This document shows, piece by piece, positions 27,223-39,458 of a stretch of 64,000 nt of DNA (the stretch's first letter is position 1; every line of letters starts with the position of its first letter). Source of the stretch: Pseudomonas sp. Fl4BN1 (GTDB lineage Bacteria > Pseudomonadota > Gammaproteobacteria > Pseudomonadales > Pseudomonadaceae). Location of the stretch: positions 59,854-123,853 of the forward strand of contig NZ_JAAARM010000021.1 of assembly GCF_009908285.1 (NCBI RefSeq), in the 5' to 3' direction. The notes beneath the pieces were generated by a model, which ran no database searches, was not told the origin of the DNA, and was given only the letters and a program-made list of their open reading frames with translations. The translations under genes and the position numbers were made by a program.

Positions 27223-27606
27223 TTACTTCTGCTCTTGAGCCGGAGGTACGTCAGTCGCACTGTTGGCCGACTTTTGCTCTTGGAGCACCGGGACATCATC
27301 AGAAGCCGGTTTTTGCTTTGGTACTTCAAGCACTGCTGGATCTGGCAAACCTACTTGAGTCAGCTGATGAGCTTTCTCTTTAGCAAAGTAACCTAACCCC
27401 AAGCTGGTTATGAAGAAACCGGCGGCAAGTATAGCAGTAAACTTACTAAGAAAGGTAGAGGAACCTTGGCTTCCGAACACAGTATTTGAAGCACCTGCAC
27501 CGAAAGACGCGCCAGCATCCGCACCTTTACCCTGCTGCAGCAAAACCAGAGCAACTACGCCCAGGGCACCCAGCAGATGAAAAACGACTACGACTGTTTC
27601 CAGCAT
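27223..27606 (-). CDS. secG: Preprotein translocase subunit SecG
   Basis: Small accessory subunit of the SecYEG channel. Of the 127 residues, two membrane helices lie at about 2-22 (ETVVVVFHLLGALGVVALVLL) and 52-70, separated by the conserved GKGADAGASFGAG loop. The C-terminal 50 residues are a polar Gln/Pro/Lys-rich tail, longer than in E. coli. The open frame extends to 27654, but ATG 27606, four bases after the tpiA stop, gives the conserved start. Confidence 0.95.
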   Translation of the reverse strand: MLETVVVVFHLLGALGVVALVLLQQGKGADAGASFGAGASNTVFGSQGSSTFLSKFTAILAAGFFITSLGLGYFAKEKAHQLTQVGLPDPAVLEVPKQKPASDDVPVLQEQKSANSATDVPPAQEQK

Positions 27607-27610
27607 TTTT

Positions 27611-28366
27611 TCAGTTTCCCGCGGCGCGACAAATCGCACCGAACTCATCTGCATTCAGGGAAGCTCCACCAATGAGCCCCCCATCGATATCCGGCATGCC
27701 GAACAGTTCGACCGCATTGGCCGCCTTCACGCTGCCGCCGTATAGAAGCCGCACTCCTCGTGCCACTTCAGAATTCTCTGCCGCCAACTGCGCGCGAATG
27801 GCGGCGTGCACATCCTGCGCTTGTTGCGGTGTTGCAGTCAGCCCGGTGCCAATGGCCCAGACCGGCTCGTATGCGATAACAGCATTGGCGAAAGCACCAA
27901 CACCCAACTCTTCAATGATGCTGCCCAGCTGACGCCCGACAACCTCAAGAGTCTTCCCGGCTTCGCGCTGCTCAAGGGTTTCCCCTACACACAGCACCGG
28001 TTTCAAACCACAGGCCTGTGCCGCTGCGAACTTGCGGTTGAGGGTCGCGTCACGCTCGCCCATGATCAGGCGGCGTTCGGAGTGCCCAACCAGCACCAGG
28101 GAACAACCTGCATCCACCAACTGACTCGGGGCAATCTCGCCCGTCAACGCACCTTGCATGGATTCCACCGCAGAGTTCTGCGCGCCGACCTGAATCGACT
28201 TGCCTTTCAAGCCATCAATCACTTGATTGATATGCAAGCAAGGCGGGAAAACCGCGACATCAACACCGCTTGGCAAGGCCAGATGACGAAGGCCATTGAT
28301 CAGCTCAGCGACGCTGGCGCGGGTACCGTGCATCTTCCAGTTACCAGCTACCATAGGGCGACGCAT
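27611..28366 (-). CDS. tpiA: Triosephosphate isomerase
   Basis: Interconverts dihydroxyacetone phosphate and glyceraldehyde 3-phosphate. The 251-residue TIM barrel has substrate Lys in VAGNWKMHG, catalytic His in LVLVGHSERR near 95, catalytic Glu in AYEPVWAIGTG near 168, and the C-terminal phosphate loop YGGSVKAAN. ATG 28366 with GAGG. It lies between glmM and secG, as in other pseudomonads. Confidence 0.97.
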   Translation of the reverse strand: MRRPMVAGNWKMHGTRASVAELINGLRHLALPSGVDVAVFPPCLHINQVIDGLKGKSIQVGAQNSAVESMQGALTGEIAPSQLVDAGCSLVLVGHSERRLIMGERDATLNRKFAAAQACGLKPVLCVGETLEQREAGKTLEVVGRQLGSIIEELGVGAFANAVIAYEPVWAIGTGLTATPQQAQDVHAAIRAQLAAENSEVARGVRLLYGGSVKAANAVELFGMPDIDGGLIGGASLNADEFGAICRAAGN

Positions 28367-28432
28367 GCTGTACCTCGTCGGTCAAAGTGGGCGCAGATGT
28401 TACCCAACCAAAACAACACTGGCAAGCCGAAT

Positions 28433-29770
28433 TCAGGCAGAAACTTCAGCAACCAGTTTTGCCAGCTCATCGGCATAAGCACGAACCAGTGCTTCATCGT
28501 CACCTTCGACCATGACACGCACCAACGGCTCGGTACCAGACTTACGCAACAGAACCCGACCACGCCCCGCCATGGCGGTAGTGACTCGCTCACACGCCTT
28601 TTTCACTGCAGGATGCTCAACCGGGTTATCCCCCCCGGCAAAACGTACATTGACCAGCACCTGAGGACACTTGCGCAGCCCCTGACGTGACTGAGCCAGA
28701 CTTTCACCACGAGCCTTCAGCGCCATCAGCACCTGCAGAGCGGCAATGATCGCATCCCCGGTGGTGGCATGACGGAAGCATACGATGTGCCCGGAGTTTT
28801 CACCGCCCACCAGCCAGTTACGCTCCAGCAACTCAGCGATCACATAACGGTCGCCGACATTGGCCCGGACAAAGGGAATGCCAAGGTCCGCCAGTGCCAA
28901 CTCCAGGCCGAGATTGCTCATGAGAGTGCCGACCACGCCGCCTTGCAGCTTGTCACGCTCGTGCAGGTCACGGGCGATGATGAACAACAACTCGTCGCCA
29001 TCAACAATCGCACCTGTCTGATCAACCATCAGCACCCGGTCACCATCCCCATCGAAGGCGATCCCCAGGTCTGCATGCTCAGCCAGAACAGCAGCCTGCA
29101 ACTGCCCCATGTGGGTCGAGCCGCAGTTTTCGTTGATATTCAAGCCGTCAGGCTGCGCAGACAGCACAGTGACTTGTGCGCCCAACTCACGGAACACGCT
29201 CGGCGCCACCTTGTAGGTTGCGCCATGAGCACAGTCGAGAACGACCTTCAATCCCGCAAAACTGGTGCTTGAAGGCACGCTGCTCTTGCAAAACTCGATA
29301 TAACGCCCCGAGGCGTCGTTGATCCGCGATACCTTGCCGAGCTTGCTCGACTCCACCACGGTCATCGGCGCATCCAGCAGCTCTTCGATCATCAGCTCAA
29401 CTTCGTCAGGCAGCTTGGTGCCCTCGCCAGAAAAGAACTTGATGCCATTGTCATGGTGGGGATTGTGCGAGGCGCTGATGACAATGCCAGCCTCAGCGTG
29501 AAAGGTGCGCGTCAGGTAGGCGATCGCCGGTGTCGGCATCGGCCCCAGCAGCAGCACGTCAGCGCCAGCGGCGGACAACCCGGCCTCTAACGCAGACTCG
29601 AACATGTATCCAGAAATACGCGTGTCCTTGCCCACCAGCACACGACAGGCGCCCATGCTGCGGAAGGCCATACCAGCCGCCCAGCCGAGCTTGAGCATGA
29701 AGTCAGGAGTAATCGGGAATTCGCCCACACGACCACGAATACCGTCGGTGCCAAAATATTTCTTAGTCAT
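28433..29770 (-). CDS. glmM: Phosphoglucosamine mutase
   Basis: Converts glucosamine 6-phosphate to glucosamine 1-phosphate for UDP-GlcNAc, peptidoglycan and LPS synthesis. The 445 residues show KKYFGTDGIRG at the start, phosphoserine Ser101 in ISASHNPHHDNG, the metal loop DGDGDRVLMVD near 242, and the C-terminal phosphate-binding RKSGTEPLVRVM. ATG 29770 with GGAG; it follows folP by 16 bases. Confidence 0.97.
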   Translation of the reverse strand: MTKKYFGTDGIRGRVGEFPITPDFMLKLGWAAGMAFRSMGACRVLVGKDTRISGYMFESALEAGLSAAGADVLLLGPMPTPAIAYLTRTFHAEAGIVISASHNPHHDNGIKFFSGEGTKLPDEVELMIEELLDAPMTVVESSKLGKVSRINDASGRYIEFCKSSVPSSTSFAGLKVVLDCAHGATYKVAPSVFRELGAQVTVLSAQPDGLNINENCGSTHMGQLQAAVLAEHADLGIAFDGDGDRVLMVDQTGAIVDGDELLFIIARDLHERDKLQGGVVGTLMSNLGLELALADLGIPFVRANVGDRYVIAELLERNWLVGGENSGHIVCFRHATTGDAIIAALQVLMALKARGESLAQSRQGLRKCPQVLVNVRFAGGDNPVEHPAVKKACERVTTAMAGRGRVLLRKSGTEPLVRVMVEGDDEALVRAYADELAKLVAEVSA

Positions 29771-29786
29771 AAGTACTCCATCATTC

Positions 29787-30638
29787 TTATTCGGCGGATT
29801 CCACAGCCGCGATCATTCGCACCACATCCACTGTCTCGGCGACATCATGGACACGGATAATCTTCGCACCCTTGCTCACAGCCAAGGCCGCGAGCGCCAA
29901 ACTACCGTGCAATCGCTCGGCTACTGGGCGATTCAAGGCTTGGCCAATCATACTTTTGCGCGACACCCCAACCAGTAGAGGGCGCCCGAGGGCATGCAGT
30001 GCCTGCATATGCTTGAACAGGCTCAAGTTGTGCTGCAAAGTCTTGGCAAAGCCAAAACCGGGATCGAGAACAATCCGCTCAGCACCGATACCTACCGCCG
30101 CACACGCAGCCATACGCTCACTCAGAAACGCCCCCACCTCCCGGGTAACATCCTCGTAATGCGGGCTGTCTTGCATATCTCCCGGCTCACCGAGCATATG
30201 CATCAGACAGACCGGCAAACCGGTAGCGGCCGCAGCATCCAGGGCACCATCACGGCGTAGCGAGCGCACATCATTGATCAATCCGGCACCAAGGCGAGCT
30301 GTTTCACGCATCACCGCCGGCGTAGAAGTATCAACGGAAATAATCACATCCAGCTCGCGATGAATCCGCTCGACAACCGGCGCCACGCGCTCCAACTCTT
30401 CAAGGGGCGATACCGCACGAGCCCCCGGCCGAGTTGACTCACCACCAATATCGATCAGCGTAGCACCCGCCACAACCATGGCTTCGGCATGCCGCAAGGC
30501 CAGATCGAGCTGACTGAAGCGACCACCATCGGAGAAGGAATCGGGAGTTACATTCAAGATACCCATGACATGCACATGGGCCAGATCAAGAACCCGGTTG
30601 CCGCAAGGCAACCGGGTGGAGGAAGGAACAGAAGTCAT
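29787..30638 (-). CDS. folP: Dihydropteroate synthase
   Basis: Joins p-aminobenzoate to dihydropterin pyrophosphate in folate synthesis; the target of sulfonamides. The 283 residues carry both signatures: HVMGILNVTPDSFSDGG at about 23-39 and IDIGGESTRPGA at about 62-73. It starts eight bases after the ftsH stop, with AAGG overlapping the end of ftsH. It is part of the ftsH-folP-glmM run. Confidence 0.97.
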   Translation of the reverse strand: MTSVPSSTRLPCGNRVLDLAHVHVMGILNVTPDSFSDGGRFSQLDLALRHAEAMVVAGATLIDIGGESTRPGARAVSPLEELERVAPVVERIHRELDVIISVDTSTPAVMRETARLGAGLINDVRSLRRDGALDAAAATGLPVCLMHMLGEPGDMQDSPHYEDVTREVGAFLSERMAACAAVGIGAERIVLDPGFGFAKTLQHNLSLFKHMQALHALGRPLLVGVSRKSMIGQALNRPVAERLHGSLALAALAVSKGAKIIRVHDVAETVDVVRMIAAVESAE

Positions 30639-30646
30639 TTAAAACC

Positions 30647-32560
30647 TTAGTGGTCGGCAGCAGGGCCGCCAATAGGTGTTTCCGGACGCTCGTTTTGCAC
30701 TACTGGAGGAGTAGTACCCGAGCCGCCCTCCCAATCACGAGGTTCACGCGGAGGACGCCCGGCCATGATGTCGTCAATCTGATCGGCATCGATGGTTTCG
30801 TACTTCATCAAGGCGTCCGCCATAGCGTCCAGCTTGTCGCGGTTATCAGTCAGGATCTGCTTGGCAGTGCTGTAGCACTGATCGATGATGCTGCGCACCT
30901 CGGAGTCGATCAGCTTCGCCGTCTCAGCGGACACGCTCGTGTGCTGACTGCCGGCACTGCGACCCAGGAATACCTCACCCTCTTCTTCGGCGTACATCAG
31001 CGGACCAAGCTTCTCGGAAAGGCCCCACTTGGTCACCATGTTCCGGGCAATCTGGCTGGCACGCATGATGTCGTTGGATGCACCGGTGGTGACACCGTCA
31101 AAACCCAGGGTCATCTCTTCCGCGATACGACCACCATAGAGCGAACAGATCTGGCTGATCAACGCGCGCTTGGACAGGCTGTAACGATCCTCTTCCGGCA
31201 GGAACATGGTGACACCCAATGCCCGCCCCCGAGGAATGATCGACACTTTGTAGACCGGATCATGCTCAGGCACGACACGACCAACAATCGCGTGACCCGC
31301 TTCGTGATAAGCCGTGTTCTGCTTTTCTTTCTCGGACATGACCATGGACTTGCGCTCGGCGCCCATCATGATCTTGTCTTTGGCCAGTTCAAATTCCTTC
31401 ATCTCAACAATGCGCTTGCCAGTACGAGCGGCAAACAGCGAGGCTTCGTTCACCAGGTTCGCCAGGTCCGCACCGGAGAAACCCGGGGTACCACGTGCAA
31501 TCACCGCAGGTGCAACGTCGTCGCCCATTGGTACTTTACGCATGTGCACTTTGAGAATCTGCTCACGGCCGCGGATGTCTGGCAGCCCCACCACGACCTG
31601 ACGGTCGAAGCGACCAGGACGCAGCAAAGCCGGGTCCAACACGTCTGGACGGTTGGTGGCGGCGATAACGATGATGCCATCGTTCATCTCGAAGCCATCC
31701 ATCTCTACCAGCAATTGGTTGAGCGTCTGCTCGCGCTCATCATGACCGCCGCCCATACCGGCACCACGGTGACGACCGACCGCATCGATCTCGTCGATAA
31801 AGATGATGCAAGGCGCATGCTTCTTGGCCTGTTCGAACATATCGCGAACACGGCTGGCGCCGACACCGACAAACATCTCGACAAAGTCGGAACCGGAAAT
31901 AGTGAAGAACGGCACCTTGGCTTCGCCAGCAATGGCCTTGGCCAGCAGGGTTTTACCGGTACCTGGTGGCCCCACCATCAGTACACCGCGAGGAATACGA
32001 CCGCCCAGGCGTTGAAACTTGCCCGGATCACGGAGGAACTCAACCAGCTCACCGACTTCTTCCTTGGCCTCATCGCAACCGGCAACGTCAGCCAAGGTGG
32101 TTTTCACCTGATCTTCAGACAACAGTCGCGCCTTGCTCTTGCCAAAGCTCATTGGCCCGCCTTTACCACCAGCGCCGCCTTGCATCTGCCGCATGAAGAA
32201 CATGAAGACCGCAATAATCACCAGAATCGGGAAGCTGGCAACCAACAGTTGAGTCCAGATGCTTTGCTGCTCAGGCTGCTTGCCTTCGACCACAACGTGG
32301 TTATCCACGAGGTCGCCAATCAGGCCATTGTCCTGAATCGCCGGACGGATAGTCTTGAAGCTGTCGCCATCGTTACGCTTGCCGGTAATCACATAACCGT
32401 CGACGGCTACGCGCTCGACCTTGCCATCCTTAACTTGCTGGATGAAGTCGGAATAGTTGAGGGTCTGCGGCTCGTTAGGGCTGGAGAAGTTGTTCATCAC
32501 CGTCACGAGGACGGCCGCGATGATCAACCAAAGGATCAGATTCTTTGCCATGTCGTTCAA
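30647..32560 (-). CDS. ftsH: ATP-dependent zinc metalloprotease FtsH
   Basis: Membrane-anchored AAA protease for quality control and regulatory proteolysis. The 637 residues have membrane helices at about 5-25 and 105-125 around a periplasmic domain, Walker A GPPGTGKT near 197, Walker B IIFIDEIDA near 250, the second region of homology, and the zinc motif HEAGH near 420. The tail is Pro/Gly-rich. I chose the TTG at 32560 because GAGGG lies eight bases ahead; the ATG three codons later (MAKNLILW) is 17 bases from that site but is often annotated. It follows rlmE after 192 bases. Confidence 0.96.
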   Translation of the reverse strand: MNDMAKNLILWLIIAAVLVTVMNNFSSPNEPQTLNYSDFIQQVKDGKVERVAVDGYVITGKRNDGDSFKTIRPAIQDNGLIGDLVDNHVVVEGKQPEQQSIWTQLLVASFPILVIIAVFMFFMRQMQGGAGGKGGPMSFGKSKARLLSEDQVKTTLADVAGCDEAKEEVGELVEFLRDPGKFQRLGGRIPRGVLMVGPPGTGKTLLAKAIAGEAKVPFFTISGSDFVEMFVGVGASRVRDMFEQAKKHAPCIIFIDEIDAVGRHRGAGMGGGHDEREQTLNQLLVEMDGFEMNDGIIVIAATNRPDVLDPALLRPGRFDRQVVVGLPDIRGREQILKVHMRKVPMGDDVAPAVIARGTPGFSGADLANLVNEASLFAARTGKRIVEMKEFELAKDKIMMGAERKSMVMSEKEKQNTAYHEAGHAIVGRVVPEHDPVYKVSIIPRGRALGVTMFLPEEDRYSLSKRALISQICSLYGGRIAEEMTLGFDGVTTGASNDIMRASQIARNMVTKWGLSEKLGPLMYAEEEGEVFLGRSAGSQHTSVSAETAKLIDSEVRSIIDQCYSTAKQILTDNRDKLDAMADALMKYETIDADQIDDIMAGRPPREPRDWEGGSGTTPPVVQNERPETPIGGPAADH

Positions 32561-32752
32561 TTAACTACCCTCTGAAGCAAGCTCCGCTACTGGCGCGCGC
32601 TTCGCATGATATTCACCGGCCTAACTTACTACATTACCTACAGCTCTGGCAGGCGCTGTCTGTAACCCTATGTGAAACTTAGACTACACAATATGCGCTT
32701 AATCCGACGGGGCGAAATACGAAAATCCTATCGCACCAGTCAAAATTCTTAC

Positions 32753-33382
32753 TTACTCACTACGACCACGGAAGCCGCGCCCCAGCAGGTATTGCTCCCG
32801 AGAACGGTCACGGGAAGATGTCGGTTTGCGCATCTGCACCTTGTCGAACATCTGCCGAACGCTCTTGTGGTATTCATCAAAACCTTCCCCTTGGAAAATC
32901 TTGATCAAGAAATCACCACCTGGACGCAGTACTCGGCCGGCAAGATCCAGCGCTAACTCGCACAGAAACATCGCCCGCGGCATATCCACCGCTGGTAACC
33001 CACTCATATTGGGGGCCATATCGGAAATCACAAGGTCGACCTCAGAATTTCCGACAGCTTCGAGAATTTTCGCCAACACCGCATCCTCGGTGAAGTCCCC
33101 TTGAATAAAGGTCACATCGGGGATGCTGTCCATTTCCAGAATATCGGAGGCAATCAGTCGGCCCTGACCACCAATCAGACGACTGGTCACCTGCGACCAG
33201 CCACCCGGTGCAGCACCCAGGTCGACAACACTCATTCCAGGACGGATAAGGCGGTCCTTCTCCTGGATCTCCAGCAGTTTGTAGCTGGCACGGGAACGGT
33301 ACCCATCTTTTTGCGCCATTTTGACGAATGGGTCGTTGAAGTGCTCTTTCAGCCAGTTAAGGCTTGTCTTGGAACGGGCCAC
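32753..33382 (-). CDS. rlmE: 23S rRNA (uridine2552-2'-O)-methyltransferase
   Basis: Heat-inducible FtsJ/RrmJ enzyme that methylates U2552 late in 50S assembly. The 209 residues show the catalytic Lys in FVKMAQKDGYRSRASYKLLE, the SAM motif VVDLGAAPGGWSQ at about 57-69, catalytic Asp in LVISDMAPNMSG, and Lys in GGDFLIKIFQGEG. GTG 33382 with GAGG six bases ahead gives the conserved MARSKTS start; the open frame's upstream TTG (33394) is less likely. It is divergent from yhbY. Confidence 0.96.
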   Translation of the reverse strand: MARSKTSLNWLKEHFNDPFVKMAQKDGYRSRASYKLLEIQEKDRLIRPGMSVVDLGAAPGGWSQVTSRLIGGQGRLIASDILEMDSIPDVTFIQGDFTEDAVLAKILEAVGNSEVDLVISDMAPNMSGLPAVDMPRAMFLCELALDLAGRVLRPGGDFLIKIFQGEGFDEYHKSVRQMFDKVQMRKPTSSRDRSREQYLLGRGFRGRSE

Positions 33383-33487
33383 GGGCCACCTCAAAAATAA
33401 AACGGGTCGTGATTAACTGGGCGGTCCCGGACTCGCTCGGGTAAACTGGCCGCCGCTTTTTACAAGATCAGACGCAGGGGTCAGATT

Positions 33488-33796
33488 ATGCCGCTCACTC
33501 AAGAGCAGAAGAAACAGTACAAATCCATTGGCCACCATCTGAAACCAGTATTGACTGTGGCTGACAATGGTTTGACCGAAGGTGTGCTAGCCGAACTTGA
33601 ACGCGCCTTGAGCGATCACGAGCTGATCAAGATCAAGCTCAACATCCTCGAGCGCGAATCGCGCCTGGAAGCCATTGCCGAACTGTGCAAGGCCGGTAAA
33701 GCGGATCTGGTGCAAGTCATCGGCAAGATGGCGTTGATCTACCGCAAGAACGCCAAGGTAAACAAGCAATTGTCGAACGTCCATCGTTTCCACTGA
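33488..33796 (+). CDS. yhbY: CRS1-YhbY family RNA-binding protein
   Basis: 102-residue KH-like RNA-binding protein associated in E. coli with the pre-50S particle. It shows the family GxxG loop equivalent (LKPVLTVADNGLTEGVLAELE) and a C-terminal IYRKN motif. ATG 33488 is preceded by GGGG. It is transcribed divergently from rlmE across a 105-bp gap and ends 12 bases before the stop of the convergent DUF4149 gene. Confidence 0.93.
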   Translation: MPLTQEQKKQYKSIGHHLKPVLTVADNGLTEGVLAELERALSDHELIKIKLNILERESRLEAIAELCKAGKADLVQVIGKMALIYRKNAKVNKQLSNVHRFH

Positions 33797-33808
33797 CGTC
33801 GACTCGGG

Positions 33809-34213
33809 TCAAGGGTGTGCCTGGCGCACCCTGCGATCCCATCCAGGTGCCGGCTGCAACACCAGTACCAGGCCCGAAAAGCCCAGTATCAGATAGCTGA
33901 ACAACTGCCAGCGCTGAGCTTCCGGCAACAGCATGCGTACAGTGAAATACATTCCACACGCATACATCGCCATCAACAGCAGTTGCCCCCGAACATCCCG
34001 CCACAAACTTCTCAGCCCCTCGGACCGGATCAATACCAGCGCCTGCAGGACAACACACGCCGCCGACAAACCCACCAACAGCGCACTAAGCCATAGCGAA
34101 ATTTCTTCGATCAGCAAAGGCGCGAGGCCGATCTGCCCCAGAGCGGGTAGCAAGCCAAGATGCAATAACCATAAGCCGCCGACCCAAAACATCTGGGTCA
34201 GCTGCCAAAGCAT
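33809..34213 (-). CDS. DUF4149 membrane protein
   Basis: 134-residue inner-membrane protein of the DUF4149 type, function unknown. About four hydrophobic segments are visible: 8-27, 38-58, 75-94 and 104-121. The frame is open to 34327 through greA, but MLWQLTQMFWVGGLWLLHLG from ATG 34213 is the likely start. There is no ribosome site in front of it; instead the start codon directly abuts a 9-bp hairpin, 28 bases past the greA stop. It is probably read from the carA-carB-greA transcript. Confidence 0.8.
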   Translation of the reverse strand: MLWQLTQMFWVGGLWLLHLGLLPALGQIGLAPLLIEEISLWLSALLVGLSAACVVLQALVLIRSEGLRSLWRDVRGQLLLMAMYACGMYFTVRMLLPEAQRWQLFSYLILGFSGLVLVLQPAPGWDRRVRQAHP

Positions 34214-34236
34214 GGCGCCCGCATTGAGCGGGCGCC
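34214..34236 (-). terminator. Hairpin between greA and the DUF4149 gene
   Basis: GGCGCCCGC-ATTGA-GCGGGCGCC, a perfect 9-bp stem six bases after the greA stop. On the minus strand it is followed directly by the ATG of the next gene, with only CTTTGG as a U-poor tail, so it is a weak terminator or a translational control element. Confidence 0.7.
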
Positions 34237-34241
34237 TTCTT

Positions 34242-34714
34242 TCATATGTGACGGACTTCGACAATCTCGTACTCGATAACGCCACCAGGCGTTTTGACCG
34301 CCACCACATCACCCTCTTCCTTGGCAATCAAGGCACGAGCGATAGGCGAACCGACAGAGATTTTACCGAGCTTGATATCAGCCTCGTCCTCACCAACGAT
34401 CTGGTAAGTAACGCTTTCGTCAGTTTCGACGTTGGCGATCTCAACCGTGGTACCAAAGATCACTTTACCGGTATGAGGAATGGTCGTGACATCGATGACT
34501 ACCGAATTCTGCAATCGTCCTTCGATATCACGAACCCGCGCCTCAACCATCCCTTGCTGCTCACGGGCAGCATGGTATTCGGCGTTTTCCTTCAGGTCAC
34601 CCAGTTCGCGGGCCGTGCCAATGTCCTGGCTGAGCTTCGGACGCACGACCTTGGTCAGGTGAGCATGTTCTTCTTCCAGGGCGCGAGCGCCCTGGACAGT
34701 CATCGGGTATTTAT

Positions 34715-34718
<4 letters not shown>
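34242..34718 (-). CDS. greA: Transcription elongation factor GreA
   Basis: 158-residue cleavage factor that rescues backtracked RNA polymerase. The N-terminal coiled coil (about 8-75) carries the acidic tip region DIGTARELGDLKENAEYHAA, with an FKBP-like C-terminal globule (SPIARALIAKEEGDVVAVKTPGG). Its ATG overlaps the carB stop (ATGA), and its AGGA site lies in the carB end, so it is coupled to carB. Confidence 0.96.
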
Positions 34719-37936
<3,218 letters not shown>

Positions 37937-38065
37937 GGGTTGTCACTCAAATCCGCAGGTCAGTCGGCAAGCCGTCTTGAACATTCTCTGAGGCGCCTGA
38001 GGGGACTCCACCGGATTTCCGGGGTCGCCCTCAAGCGCTGCTCGCTACACTTTCAAGGCGAACGC

Positions 38066-39202
38066 TTAGCGTCGCTTGGCCATCTCGTTGATGAAGCGGT
38101 CGAACAGCGGCGCCACATCGTTCGGGCCCGGGCTGGCTTCAGGGTGGCCCTGGAAGCTGAACGCGCTCTTGTCGGTACGCTCGATACCTTGCAAGGTGCC
38201 GTCGAACAGCGACTTGTGGATCGCCCGGACATTGCCTGGCAGCGTGGCTTCATCCACCGCAAAACCGTGGTTCTGACTGGTGATCATGACCACGCCGGTA
38301 TCCAGATCCTGGACCGGGTGGTTGGCACCGTGGTGGCCGTGCCCCATTTTCAGGGTCTTGGCGCCCGAAGCGAGGGCCAGCAGTTGGTGACCCAGGCAGA
38401 TGCCGAATACCGGAATCTCGGTTTCCAGGACTTCCTTGATCGCCTTGATCGCGTAGTCGCAAGGCTCCGGATCACCAGGACCGTTGGACAGGAACACACC
38501 ATCAGGATTGAGCGCCAGGACATCGCTCGCCGGCGTCTGGGCAGGCACCACAGTGACACGGCAGCCACGCTCTACCAGCATTCGCAGGATGTTCAGTTTG
38601 ACCCCGTAGTCATAAGCGACAACGTGGTACGGCAGCTCCGAAGCCTCGATCGTCGCATGGCTATCGGTCTTCAAGTCCCAAACCGTCGAACGCCATTCGT
38701 AGCTTTTCTGGGTGCTGACGACTTTCGCCAGGTCCATGCCTTTCAAGCCCGGGAAGGCGCGTGCCGCGGCAATCGCTGCTTCTTCGGAAATGTTGTCACC
38801 GGCCATGATGCAGCCGTTCTGAGCACCTTTCTCTCGCAGAATGCGGGTCAGGCGGCGAGTATCGATACCGGCGATCGCCACCACATTGTTGGCTTTCAGG
38901 TAATCGGACAGGGACATCGTGTTACGCCAGTTACTGGCCACCAGGGGCAGATCACGAATGACCAGGCCAGCCGACCAGACGCGGTCGGACTCGGCATCTT
39001 CCGGCGTGGTGCCGGTGTTGCCGATGTGTGGATAAGTCAGGGTAACGATCTGCTGGGCGTAGGAAGGATCAGTAAGGATTTCCTGATAGCCGGTCATTGC
39101 GGTGTTAAACACCACCTCACCAACGGTTTGACCGTCGGCTCCAATGGCTTCGCCGCGAAAGATGCTGCCATCAGCAAGGGCGAGTATGGCTGGCTTAGTC
39201 AA
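38066..39202 (-). CDS. carA: Carbamoyl-phosphate synthase small subunit
   Basis: Glutamine amidotransferase subunit that feeds ammonia to CarB; 378 residues. The N-terminal CPSase domain covers about 1-150; the class I GATase domain at about 190-378 has nucleophile Cys in VFGICLGHQLLA and the His/Glu pair in QGHPEASPG. The start is TTG (39202) with GGGAGG five bases ahead; no ATG fits. The TTG overlaps the stop of a short leader ORF (TTGA), which contains an intrinsic terminator, so expression is probably attenuated. Confidence 0.96.
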   Translation of the reverse strand: MTKPAILALADGSIFRGEAIGADGQTVGEVVFNTAMTGYQEILTDPSYAQQIVTLTYPHIGNTGTTPEDAESDRVWSAGLVIRDLPLVASNWRNTMSLSDYLKANNVVAIAGIDTRRLTRILREKGAQNGCIMAGDNISEEAAIAAARAFPGLKGMDLAKVVSTQKSYEWRSTVWDLKTDSHATIEASELPYHVVAYDYGVKLNILRMLVERGCRVTVVPAQTPASDVLALNPDGVFLSNGPGDPEPCDYAIKAIKEVLETEIPVFGICLGHQLLALASGAKTLKMGHGHHGANHPVQDLDTGVVMITSQNHGFAVDEATLPGNVRAIHKSLFDGTLQGIERTDKSAFSFQGHPEASPGPNDVAPLFDRFINEMAKRR

Positions 39203-39291
39203 GAAGACCTCCCGTAAATAGAGCCTGAAAGGGCGATCGCAGGTTGCAAAAAAGCGGAATGACGTATAGACACGTCACCCCGCTTCTTCAT
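39199..39291 (-). CDS. Putative carA leader peptide
   Basis: A 30-codon ORF starting ATG 39291 (MKKRGDVSIRHSAFLQ...) whose TGA overlaps the carA TTG start (TTGA). It spans the intrinsic terminator at 39252-39285, which lies at codons 3-14. The early codons include Arg at positions 4 and 10, fitting an arginine- or nucleotide-sensitive attenuation scheme. No strong ribosome site precedes the ATG, so expression is unproven. Confidence 0.5.
   Translation of the reverse strand: MKKRGDVSIRHSAFLQPAIALSGSIYGRSS
39252..39285 (-). terminator. Terminator in the carA leader (possible attenuator)
   Basis: AAGCGG..TGACGT arms pair with ACGTCA..CCGCTT (a 12-bp stem with one 2x2 internal loop) and are followed on the minus strand by TTTTTTGC. 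It lies 50 bases before the carA start and 170 bases past the dapB stop, so it either ends dapB transcripts or attenuates carA. Confidence 0.88.
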
Positions 39292-39308
39292 CGAATTATC
39301 TGCGCGCT

Positions 39309-39326
39309 TTTAGTGGACACACTAAA
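39309..39326. promoter_or_regulatory. Palindrome upstream of the carA leader
   Basis: TTTAGTG-N4-CACTAAA, a perfect 7-bp inverted repeat about 20 bases upstream of the leader ORF. It could be an operator or an antiterminator arm. No regulator can be named from the sequence. Confidence 0.45.
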
Positions 39327-39458
39327 GCTGTAGCTTACAGAAAAAGGCTTTTTCGGTCCACCGCTAATGAGCCTTAAAGGCAGAGGAATGCGACAGAACA
39401 TCGCTTAGCGGCTTGAAGCAGGGCCGAAGTACAACCTCAACCCCACTTCAGATGCATC

